Assembly (NCBI GenBank): GCA_013298485.1
Contig: JAAFHS010000022.1
Coordinates: forward strand, 1-13,083
DNA: 13,083 nt
Direction of reading: 5' to 3'
From: Rhodobacterales bacterium
GTDB lineage: Bacteria > Pseudomonadota > Alphaproteobacteria > Rhodobacterales > Rhodobacteraceae
Shown here: positions 6,392 through 12,682 of the stretch, piece by piece
How the letters are laid out: every line of letters begins with the position of its first letter
How positions within the stretch are numbered: the first letter of the stretch is position 1
Position numbers and translations under genes: made by a program
The notes under the pieces: model-generated
Told to the model about the DNA's origin: nothing
The model's input: only the letters and a program-made list of their open reading frames with translations
Database searches by the model: none

Positions 6392-8014
6392 ATGGCACTG
6401 AACCTCATCATGAATACCACGAAGGAAGAGCTGAAGCCGCGCATCACGGTGTTCGGCGTCGGCGGGGCGGGCGGCAACGCCGTAAACAACATGATCGAGC
6501 AACGCCTTGAGGGCGTGGAGTTCGTGGTCGCCAATACCGATGCGCAGGCCTTGCAGCAAAGCAACGCGACGGCGCGCATTCAGATGGGTCTGAAGGTCAC
6601 CGAAGGCCTGGGTGCCGGGGCGCGGCCATCGGTGGGGGCTGCCGCGGCAGAGGAAACGATTGAGGAAATCGTCGATCATCTGGCCGGTGCGCACATGTGT
6701 TTCATCACCGCAGGCATGGGCGGCGGGACGGGCACGGGGGCGGCCCCGATCATCGCGCAGGCCGCGCGCGAGCTGGGTGTCCTGACGGTGGGCGTGGTCA
6801 CCAAACCCTTCCAGTTCGAAGGCAACAAGCGCATGAAGCAAGCCGAAGAAGGCATTGAGGCGCTTCAGAAAGTTGTCGATACGCTGATCATCATCCCGAA
6901 CCAGAATCTGTTCCGTTTGGCCAATGAACGCACGACCTTTACCGAGGCCTTCGCCATGGCCGATGACGTTCTCTATCAGGGCGTCAAGGGCGTGACCGAT
7001 CTGATGGTGCGCCCGGGTCTGATCAACCTTGATTTCGCCGATGTCCGCGCCGTGATGGACGAGATGGGCAAGGCGATGATGGGTACGGGCGAGGCGACCG
7101 GCGACAACCGTGCGGTCGAGGCGGCCGAGAAGGCGATTGCCAACCCGCTGCTCGACGAGATCAGCCTCAATGGGGCCAAGGGTGTGTTGATCAACATCAC
7201 CGGCGGCTATGACCTGACCCTGTTCGAGTTGGATGAGGCGGCGAATATCATCCGCGAAAAGGTTGATCCCGACGCCAACATCATCGTGGGGTCGACCCTT
7301 GATACCAGCATGGAAGGCGCGATTCGCGTCTCGGTCGTGGCGACCGGCATCGATGTGACCCAGGCCCGTGCCGAGGCCCCGATCCAGCGGCGCCCGATGG
7401 CATCGCCCCTGCAGTCTGCGCCAGCCGCACCCACCCCGCGCGCTATGCCCCCGCTGGCCATGACAGCGGCACAGCAAGTCGCCCCCGCGCCGCAGCCGGT
7501 GATGGAGCCGACCGCCGATGAGGTAGAGGCGCAAGGTCTGTTTGATGCGGTTTCGGATGATCGCCATCAGAACGACGACATGATCGAAGATATGCCGCCG
7601 CCCGCCTATCGCCCCCAGCCCGCACAGCCCGCCGCGGCACCGCGTCCGGCCCCTGCAGCACTGGATGCCGATGCAGGTGAATTCGTGGCACCGCGCCCGC
7701 GATCCCCCGGTATGCCCTCGCCGGAGGCGATGGCGCGTCTGAAAGCCGCGGCTGCGAAAATGCCGATGACGCCGCCGCCTGCCGCACGCCAGGCGGCACC
7801 GGCCCCCGCCCCGCGCGCGGCTGAAAAGCCCCGCTTCGGTATCGGTTCGCTGATTAACCGGATGGCAGGTCATCTGGAGGCGCAGGTGGAACGCAGCCCG
7901 GCCGCCCCTGCACGCCAGCAGCCGCCGATGACCAGCTTTGATGATGAACCCGAAATGAATGCAGATCAGGAACGCATCGAAATTCCGGCTTTCCTGCGCC
8001 GTCAGGCGAACTGA
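6392..8014 (+). CDS. ftsZ: Cell division protein FtsZ
   Basis: FtsZ is the tubulin-like GTPase that polymerises into the cytoplasmic division ring. The 540-residue product has the nucleotide fold start VFGVGGAGGNAVNNM, the tubulin signature GGGTGTG at 110-116, and the catalytic T7-loop NLDFAD at 212-217. The globular part ends near residue 320 (SVVATGID). A linker of about 200 residues follows, rich in Pro and Ala, with an embedded conserved-looking block RFGIGSLINRMAGH at 481-494, then the C-terminal tail IEIPAFLRRQ that in relatives binds FtsA, ZipA-like and MinC-type partners. The long linker is typical of alphaproteobacteria. The ATG at 6392 is preceded by GGAACGGGA; the second ATG in MALNLIM is less likely. 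A terminator directly follows, and a 191-base non-coding gap precedes. Confidence 0.98.
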   Translation: MALNLIMNTTKEELKPRITVFGVGGAGGNAVNNMIEQRLEGVEFVVANTDAQALQQSNATARIQMGLKVTEGLGAGARPSVGAAAAEETIEEIVDHLAGAHMCFITAGMGGGTGTGAAPIIAQAARELGVLTVGVVTKPFQFEGNKRMKQAEEGIEALQKVVDTLIIIPNQNLFRLANERTTFTEAFAMADDVLYQGVKGVTDLMVRPGLINLDFADVRAVMDEMGKAMMGTGEATGDNRAVEAAEKAIANPLLDEISLNGAKGVLINITGGYDLTLFELDEAANIIREKVDPDANIIVGSTLDTSMEGAIRVSVVATGIDVTQARAEAPIQRRPMASPLQSAPAAPTPRAMPPLAMTAAQQVAPAPQPVMEPTADEVEAQGLFDAVSDDRHQNDDMIEDMPPPAYRPQPAQPAAAPRPAPAALDADAGEFVAPRPRSPGMPSPEAMARLKAAAAKMPMTPPPAARQAAPAPAPRAAEKPRFGIGSLINRMAGHLEAQVERSPAAPARQQPPMTSFDDEPEMNADQERIEIPAFLRRQAN

Positions 8015-8038
8015 ACCGGCTGAAACACGATGATGGAG

Positions 8039-8064
8039 AAAGCCCGCTTAGGCGGGCTTTTTTC
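8039..8064 (+). terminator. Intrinsic terminator after ftsZ
   Basis: AAAGCCCGC (8039-8047) pairs with GCGGGCTTT (8052-8060) around a TTAG loop, with a six-T run at 8058-8063. It starts 24 bases after the ftsZ stop and is a textbook Rho-independent terminator. It separates the division operon from lpxC. Confidence 0.92.
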
Positions 8065-8087
8065 TTTAGATATCATTTGCTTGGGAT

Positions 8088-8106
8088 TGTGACACAATCT
8101 GTCACA
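8088..8106. promoter_or_regulatory. Inverted repeat TGTGACA-N5-TGTCACA upstream of lpxC
   Basis: TGTGACA at 8088-8094 and TGTCACA at 8100-8106 are perfect reverse complements separated by five bases. It lies in the gap after the ftsZ terminator, about 100 bases before the lpxC start, where a promoter for lpxC must be. The spacing (9 bases between TGTGA and TCACA) is not that of CRP/FNR sites (6). It looks like a dimer-binding operator for an unidentified regulator, or overlaps a promoter. I do not see a convincing -10/-35 pair next to it. Confidence 0.45.
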
Positions 8107-8143
8107 TACCGTCATAAAGAGTGAGTTGTGATTGCACATACCC

Positions 8144-8189
8144 CCAACTAATTACCATTCAACGGAAGTTGGCGGGCGAATCCCCCCGC
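8144..8189 (+). promoter_or_regulatory. Two hairpins in the presumed lpxC leader
   Basis: CCAACT (8144-8149) pairs with AGTTGG (8167-8172) around 17 bases, and GCGGG (8172-8176) pairs with CCCGC (8185-8189) around eight bases. They share base 8172 and lie 20 bases before the start codon. They may be leader structure affecting lpxC translation; no known riboswitch is recognised. Short stems make a chance origin possible. Confidence 0.25.
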
Positions 8190-8208
8190 GCTCACACATG
8201 AGGCGTTC

Positions 8209-9129
8209 GTGCAAAGCACGTTGAAATCAGCGGTAACCTTCAGCGGCAAAGGTCTGCATTCGGGCCAGCATGTGCGCATGACCATCCGGCCTGCCTCGGC
8301 GGATTATGGCATCTGGTTCGTGCGTAAGGATCTGTCGGATGGCGATGTGATGGTTGCAGCCATGTGGGACCGTGTCACGCCATCGCGCCTGTGCACAGTC
8401 ATCGAAAATGATGCGGGCGTCAGCGTTTCGACCATCGAACATGTGATGGCCGCCCTTGCAGGCTGTGGCGTGCACAATGCCCTGATCGAAATCGACGGGC
8501 CTGAAGTGCCGATCCTTGATGGGTCGTCCGCGCCATTTGTGCAGGGTATTCTTGCGCGTGGCCTGATTGCGCAGTCTGCCCCGGTGCGGGCTGTTCGGGT
8601 GTTGAAGGCGGTCGAAGTGCGCGATGGCGACGCGGTTGCGCGCCTTGATCCGGCTGAGATGCTGGAAATTGATTTTCACATCGATTTTGCGGATGCGGCA
8701 ATCGGCAAGCAGACCAAACAGCTGAGCCTCGCGAATGGCGCGTTCGTGCGCGAATTGTGTGACAGCCGCACCTTTTGCCGCCAGTCGGACGTCGATGCGA
8801 TGCGCGCGCGTGGCCTTGCCCTGGGGGGCACGCTGGACAACGCGGTGGTGTTCGACGGGGATCAGATCGTCTCGCCGGGCGGGTTGCGCTATGATGATGA
8901 ACCTGTGCGGCACAAGATGCTGGACGCCTTGGGCGATCTGGCACTGGCGGGCGGGCCGCTGTTGGGCCGCTATACTGGCCACCGCGCGGGGCATGCACTG
9001 ACCAACAAATTGCTGCGTGCGCTGTTTGCTGACCCGGACGCCTATCGTGTGGTCGATTGCGGCCCGACGATGGGCACCAAACTGCCGGGCGTGGGCGTGA
9101 TCCGCAGTGATATTCCGAACATGCATTGA
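8209..9129 (+). CDS. lpxC: UDP-3-O-acyl-N-acetylglucosamine deacetylase LpxC
   Basis: LpxC is the cytoplasmic zinc hydrolase that deacetylates UDP-3-O-acyl-GlcNAc, the committed step of lipid A synthesis. The 306-residue product has the two-domain LpxC pattern: KSAVTFSGKGLHSG at the N-terminus, STIEHVMAALAG with Glu77 (catalytic base) and His78 (zinc ligand), HKMLDALGD with His235 and Asp239 (zinc ligands), and GHRAGHALTN with His262 (general acid). DGPEVPILDGSSAPF and SRTFCRQSDVDAM are further LpxC hallmarks. The start is GTG 8209, with GAGG at 8200-8203 five bases upstream; the ATG at 8198 is out of frame. It follows the ftsZ terminator, so lpxC, bamD and recN may form a separate unit. E. 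coli LpxC is controlled by proteolysis; nothing here shows that directly. Confidence 0.97.
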   Translation: MQSTLKSAVTFSGKGLHSGQHVRMTIRPASADYGIWFVRKDLSDGDVMVAAMWDRVTPSRLCTVIENDAGVSVSTIEHVMAALAGCGVHNALIEIDGPEVPILDGSSAPFVQGILARGLIAQSAPVRAVRVLKAVEVRDGDAVARLDPAEMLEIDFHIDFADAAIGKQTKQLSLANGAFVRELCDSRTFCRQSDVDAMRARGLALGGTLDNAVVFDGDQIVSPGGLRYDDEPVRHKMLDALGDLALAGGPLLGRYTGHRAGHALTNKLLRALFADPDAYRVVDCGPTMGTKLPGVGVIRSDIPNMH

Positions 9130-9249
9130 GTTTTGCCTGATGGCATAAAGGCGTTTTGCGCCCCGGATTTTTCTGTGCTAGGGATGCGTCAAACGCGAGA
9201 CAGTTCGGTAAATCTTACTGTGCAGGCAGGACAAAGGGTTAAGCGACAG

Positions 9250-10089
9250 ATGGCAGTCGGACGGTCAGGCGCGCGGGCTTTGATGGTGGCGCTGCTGCTT
9301 TCAGTTGCGGGATGCGGGGCGGGTGCGCAGCGCGAGGTGCCGCTGGATGACCTGACAGCCGAAGACATCTTCAAGCTGGGTGAGCTGGAACTGGAATCCG
9401 GCCGACGCAACAATGATGCGATCCGCTATTTCGAAGAGGTTGAGCGTCTTTACCCCTATACCGAATTCGCCAAGCGCGCGCTGATCATGCAGGCCTTCAG
9501 CCAGCATAAGGCCGAAAACTATGAAGAGGCGCGGGCGGCGGCGCAGCGTTACCTGGATTTCTATCCCGGCAGCGATGACGCGGCCTATGCGCAGTATCTG
9601 CTGGCCCTGTCCTACTATGACCAGATCGACGAAGTGGGGCGCGATCAGGGCCTGACGTTCCAGGCATTGCAGGCTCTGCGCGAGGTGATCGAACAGTATC
9701 CCGACAGTGAATATGCCGACAGCGCCATCCTGAAGTTCGAACTGGCGTTCGATCATCTGGCGTCGAAGGAAATGGAAATCGGGCGCTATTACCTGAAACG
9801 CGGCAATTACACGGCGGCGATCAACCGGTTCCGCGTCGTGGTGCAGGATTACCAGACCACGACCCATACTGCCGAAGCGTTGCACCGCCTGGTCGAAGCC
9901 TATCTGGCCCTTGGCCTGACGGATGAGGCCCAGACGGCGGGGGCCATTCTGGGCTACAACTACCAGTCCAGCCCGTTCTATGACGATACGTACCGGCTGC
10001 TGACAGGGCAGGGCCTGAGCCTTGAGGCAAAGGGTGACAGCTGGCTGTCCCAGATTTACCGCCAGGTCATTCGGGGCGAGTGGTTGTAG
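9250..10089 (+). CDS. bamD: Outer membrane assembly lipoprotein BamD
   Basis: BamD is the essential lipoprotein partner of BamA in outer membrane beta-barrel insertion. From ATG 9250 the protein has 279 residues. It starts with a lipoprotein signal peptide (positively charged MAVGRSGARA, hydrophobic LMVALLLS, lipobox VAGC) cleaved before Cys22, then a run of TPR-like helices: AIRYFEEVERLYPYTEFAKRA, EEARAAAQRYLDFYPGSDDA, ALREVIEQYPDSEYADSAI and NYTAAINRFRVVVQDYQTT. These are the hallmarks of the BamD/YfiO family. The frame stays open back to 9133 but that would bury the signal peptide behind 39 hydrophilic residues, so 9250 is preferred, with AAAGGG at 9233-9238. recN follows after 39 bases. 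Confidence 0.95.
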   Translation: MAVGRSGARALMVALLLSVAGCGAGAQREVPLDDLTAEDIFKLGELELESGRRNNDAIRYFEEVERLYPYTEFAKRALIMQAFSQHKAENYEEARAAAQRYLDFYPGSDDAAYAQYLLALSYYDQIDEVGRDQGLTFQALQALREVIEQYPDSEYADSAILKFELAFDHLASKEMEIGRYYLKRGNYTAAINRFRVVVQDYQTTTHTAEALHRLVEAYLALGLTDEAQTAGAILGYNYQSSPFYDDTYRLLTGQGLSLEAKGDSWLSQIYRQVIRGEWL

Positions 10090-10094
10090 CGATG

Positions 10095-10113
10095 GTGCGC
10101 AACGGATGCGCAC
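10095..10113 (+). promoter_or_regulatory. Hairpin in the bamD-recN gap
   Basis: GTGCGC (10095-10100) pairs with GCGCAC (10108-10113) around a 7-base loop, and GAT/ATC can extend the stem over one bulged G. It ends 15 bases before the recN start and is followed by TTGGGCC, not a T-run. It may be an mRNA structure that affects recN translation or processing. No function is established. Confidence 0.3.
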
Positions 10114-10128
10114 ATCTTGGGCCATGCG

Positions 10129-11769
10129 ATGCTGCGTAGCCTTGAAATACGGGATGTCCTGATCATTGATCGGCTGGATCTTGCGTTTCAGCCGGGCCTC
10201 AATGTGCTGACCGGGGAAACCGGGGCGGGGAAATCCATTCTGCTGGATGCGCTTGGCTTTGTGCTGGGCTGGCGGGGCCGTGCCGAACTGGTGCGCAGCG
10301 GTGCCGATCAGGGTGAGGTGACGGCAGTGTTCGATCTGCCGCAGGGCCACGCGGCGCGGGCGGTGCTGGATGCGGCAGGGATTGCGGCGGAGGACGAGCT
10401 GATCCTGCGGCGCATCAATGCAGCGGACGGGCGCAAGACGGCCTGGGTCAATGACCGGCGCGTGTCGGGCGAGGTGCTGCGCGATCTGTCCGACACATTG
10501 GTGGAACTGCACGGGCAGCATGATGACCGGGGGCTGTTGAACCCGCGCGGGCACCGGGCGCTGCTGGATACATTCGCGGGCTTTGACCTTGCCTCCTTGC
10601 GCAATGCATGGCGCGCGCAGGCGCAGGCGCGCGGCGCGCTGGCCGTGGCAGAGGAGGCGCTGGCGCGAGCGCGGACGGAAGAGGACTATCTGCGTCACGC
10701 AGTGGCCGAACTGGACAAGCTGGCCCCCGAACCGGGGGAGGAGGCCACGCTGGACGCCCGCCGCCGTCTGATGCAGGGGGCCGAACGCATCCGCAGCGAT
10801 ATCGCCCGCGCGCATGCGGCCCTGGCGGAAGACGGTGCCGAGGCCGCGATGCGTGATGCGGTGCGCTGGCTGGAAGGGGCGGCGGACCGGGCTGAGGGGC
10901 GGCTGGAGGGGGCGTTGGCCGCGCTGAACCGGGCGCTGATTGAGCTGGGGGATGCGCAGCAGGGGGTGGAGGACACGTTGCGCGCCCTTGACTTCAACCC
11001 CGTCGATCTGGAGGCGGTGGAGGAGCGGCTGTTCGCCATCCGGGCGCTGGCGCGCAAGCACGGGGTGCTGGCGGATGATCTGGGCGGCTTTGCCGATGAT
11101 CTGCGGGCGCGGCTGGCGGCGCTGGAGGGCGGGGTGGCGGGGATTGCGGCGCTGCGCGTGGCAGTGACGCAGGCGGAGGCCGCCTATCTGGATGAGGCGG
11201 CGCGCGTGACGGCCATGCGCCGTGAGGCAGCGGGGCGGCTGGATGCGGCGATGGCGGCGGAACTGGCGCCACTGAAAATGGAACGCGCGGTGTTCGTGAC
11301 AGAGGTAGCGGCAGGCGAGGCGGGGCCGGAGGGGGTGGATGCGGTGACATTCACCGTGGCCACGAATCCCGGCGCACCGTCGGGGGCGTTGAACAAGATT
11401 GCATCGGGGGGCGAGCTGTCGCGGTTTCTGCTGGCGTTGAAGGTCTGCCTGACGGGGGATACGCCGGGGCTGACGCTGATCTTTGACGAGATTGACCGGG
11501 GCGTGGGCGGGGCCACGGCGGATGCGGTGGGGCGGCGGCTGCAGGCGCTGGCGCAGACGGCACAGGTTCTGGTGGTCACGCATTCACCGCAGGTGGCTGC
11601 ACGCGGCGCGCATCACTGGCGGGTGGAAAAACGGGTGGAGCGGGAGGCGACGCTGTCGACAGTGACGCCGCTGGACGCGCCTGCGCGGGTCGAGGAGATC
11701 GCGCGGATGCTGGCGGGGGATACGGTGACAGGCGCGGCACGGGACGCCGCGCGGGCGTTGTTGGGGTGA
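10129..11769 (+). CDS. recN: DNA repair protein RecN
   Basis: RecN is an SMC-like ATPase in the cytoplasm that acts with RecA in double-strand break repair. From ATG 10129 it has 546 residues, close to E. coli RecN (553). Walker A is GETGAGKS at 29-36, the ABC signature is SGGELSR at 426-432, and Walker B is LTLIFDEID at 448-456 followed by RGVGG. Between these lie long Ala/Glu/Arg-rich stretches consistent with coiled coil arms. The in-frame TTG at 10117 is a weaker start; MLRSLEIRDVLIIDRLDL matches the family N-terminus. The gene is very GC-rich (50 of 60 bases at 11101-11160, hand-counted). It is last in the lpxC-bamD-recN run. No SOS box (GTTC-N7-GTTC) was seen nearby. Confidence 0.95.
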   Translation: MLRSLEIRDVLIIDRLDLAFQPGLNVLTGETGAGKSILLDALGFVLGWRGRAELVRSGADQGEVTAVFDLPQGHAARAVLDAAGIAAEDELILRRINAADGRKTAWVNDRRVSGEVLRDLSDTLVELHGQHDDRGLLNPRGHRALLDTFAGFDLASLRNAWRAQAQARGALAVAEEALARARTEEDYLRHAVAELDKLAPEPGEEATLDARRRLMQGAERIRSDIARAHAALAEDGAEAAMRDAVRWLEGAADRAEGRLEGALAALNRALIELGDAQQGVEDTLRALDFNPVDLEAVEERLFAIRALARKHGVLADDLGGFADDLRARLAALEGGVAGIAALRVAVTQAEAAYLDEAARVTAMRREAAGRLDAAMAAELAPLKMERAVFVTEVAAGEAGPEGVDAVTFTVATNPGAPSGALNKIASGGELSRFLLALKVCLTGDTPGLTLIFDEIDRGVGGATADAVGRRLQALAQTAQVLVVTHSPQVAARGAHHWRVEKRVEREATLSTVTPLDAPARVEEIARMLAGDTVTGAARDAARALLG

Positions 11770-11790
11770 AAATTGACGGCTGTCAATTTT
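11769..11790 (+). terminator. Terminator-like hairpin overlapping the recN stop
   Basis: AAAATTGAC (11769-11777) pairs perfectly with GTCAATTTT (11782-11790) around GGCT. The first A is the last base of the recN TGA. The stem carries its own TTTT at the 3' end, so it can work as a Rho-independent terminator for recN; the symmetrical A/T flanks could also serve the opposite strand. The low GC of the stem lowers its strength. Confidence 0.65.
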
Positions 11791-11840
11791 CAACTTTCGT
11801 GAATAAAATCAATAAGATGAGTTTCTGAAAAGAGGGTATT

Positions 11841-11855
11841 TTAACATTTTGGTAA
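11841..11855. promoter_or_regulatory. CtrA-box-like sequence between convergent genes
   Basis: TTAA (11841-11844), seven bases, then GTAA (11852-11855) matches the CtrA consensus TTAA-N7-TTAA at 7 of 8 defined bases. It sits in an AT-rich gap between converging genes, where no ordinary promoter is expected. A chance match in AT-rich DNA is quite possible. Confidence 0.2.
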
Positions 11856-11875
11856 GGTTTCGTGACCGTGGGGAA

Positions 11876-11894
11876 GATGGGCAATCTGCCCATC
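11876..11894 (-). terminator. Hairpin after the DUF1638 gene, minus strand
   Basis: GATGGGC (11876-11882) and GCCCATC (11888-11894) form a 7-bp stem with a 5-base loop, directly at the end of the minus-strand DUF1638 gene, sharing two bases of its stop. On the minus strand it is followed by TTCCCC, so the T-tract is weak. It may end transcription of the minus-strand group or stabilise the mRNA end. Confidence 0.5.
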
Positions 11895-12534
11895 AGCCCA
11901 ATGCGGCCAATGCCCCGGTCAGATCGCCATAGCCCGTAAAGCGGCGCTCATAGGCCAGACCGAGACGGGCGGCGCATTCTGCGGCCTTGGCATCAAGGGC
12001 CGGATCATCGGTCTGCGCCTGATAGACAAGCTTGGTGTAATGCTTGAAATACATGTCCCGCAGTTCGGGGTGGCGGTCGAGCCCCATGGGCCGCCAGACG
12101 AAGGCATCGAACTGGCGCACGAGGAAATCGGTGAGGTAGAAGGCAGTGAATTCGGTTTCGGCCTTTTCGGCAAACACGGCATTGCCTTCAAAAAACGAAT
12201 AGCAATGCGGGCCTTCGACCATCTGAACGCCGAGTTCCTTGCACTTTTCAAACAATAGCCCGCCGGTTCCACAATCGGCATAGACGACAAAGACCGTCTC
12301 ATATGCGCCCTTATGGTCCTGCACGGCGGCCGCGACCGCCGGGATGATCTTTTCAGGGTAAAGGTGCAGCTTTGCCGGCAGGCATTGCAGATCGAGGTGA
12401 TCCCAGCCATTCGCGGCTTTCAGTGCCAGAATTTCATGTGCCAAGGCCCCGCAGGCGATCAGCAGGACGCGGCCCTGACGGGCTGCAGGCAGGCCTTGTT
12501 CGGTCAGCGCGTCATCGTCGAGTGTCAGCGCCAT
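11893..12534 (-). CDS. DUF1638 domain-containing protein
   Basis: This 213-residue soluble protein resembles the DUF1638 family: GRVLLIACGALAHEILAL near the start, LPAKLHLYPEKIIPAV, FVVYADCGTGGLLFEKC, GPHCYSFFEG and EFTAFYLTDFLVRQFDAFVW follow in the order I know for the family. Conserved Cys (ACG, ADCG, FEKC, PHC) and His residues could bind a metal or cofactor, but that is inference. As I recall, DUF1638 genes often lie near corrinoid-dependent methyltransferase and methylamine genes in Rhodobacterales and methanogens, so a link to one-carbon metabolism is possible; no such partner is visible within this window. Its start overlaps the upstream 51-residue protein gene by 10 bases, pointing to coupled translation. 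Biochemical function is unknown. Confidence 0.85.
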   Translation of the reverse strand: MALTLDDDALTEQGLPAARQGRVLLIACGALAHEILALKAANGWDHLDLQCLPAKLHLYPEKIIPAVAAAVQDHKGAYETVFVVYADCGTGGLLFEKCKELGVQMVEGPHCYSFFEGNAVFAEKAETEFTAFYLTDFLVRQFDAFVWRPMGLDRHPELRDMYFKHYTKLVYQAQTDDPALDAKAAECAARLGLAYERRFTGYGDLTGALAALG

Positions 12535-12680
12535 TGCCTGAGGCCGAGGAGCAGACTGCCCGCAAGGGCGGCAAAGCCAAGGGCGACCAACGGTAGCCCC
12601 GCCCAGGTGGCGAGCGCAATCGTGGCCCCGGCGGCGATGATCACGGATGCGAGCATCAGCAGGAAATACGGAAGCGGCAT
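12525..12680 (-). CDS. Small membrane protein, 51 residues
   Basis: This short minus-strand reading frame starts at ATG (12678-12680) and ends at TGA (12525-12527). The product begins MPLPYFLLMLASVIIAAGA and has a second hydrophobic stretch ALGFAALAGSLLLGL near residues 33-47 before ending LRQWR. Two membrane helices with a short loop (TIALATWAGLP) are likely. It starts 2 bases after the stop of the LysR gene and overlaps the DUF1638 start by 10 bases, so it lies in a single tight operon. GGGGGA at about 12686-12691 (minus strand) is a plausible Shine-Dalgarno. The tight fit, membrane character and clean start argue for a real gene despite its small size. Its family is not recognised. Confidence 0.75.
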   Translation of the reverse strand: MPLPYFLLMLASVIIAAGATIALATWAGLPLVALGFAALAGSLLLGLRQWR

Positions 12681-12682
12681 GT

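Noticed and set aside
6350..7873. A minus-strand reading frame of 507 residues opposite ftsZ
   Set aside because: It is antisense to ftsZ, which is certain, and its product is a low-complexity Arg/His/Gly-rich sequence.
9130..9249. Weak promoter (TTGCGC with GTGCTAGGG) and a GGCG/CGCC mini-hairpin before bamD
   Set aside because: The spacing and -10 match are poor and the stem is only four bases long; bamD can be read from the lpxC unit.
10081..10200. SOS box for recN (GTTC-N7-GTTC or GAAC-N7-GAAC)
   Set aside because: No such pattern was found in the gap or the start of recN, so SOS control cannot be claimed from this sequence.
9301..11583. An uninterrupted minus-strand reading frame of 760 residues opposite bamD and recN
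   Set aside because: It is antisense to two well-supported genes. Its product is rich in Arg, Gln and Pro with no recognisable motif, as expected from the complement of GC-rich coding DNA.
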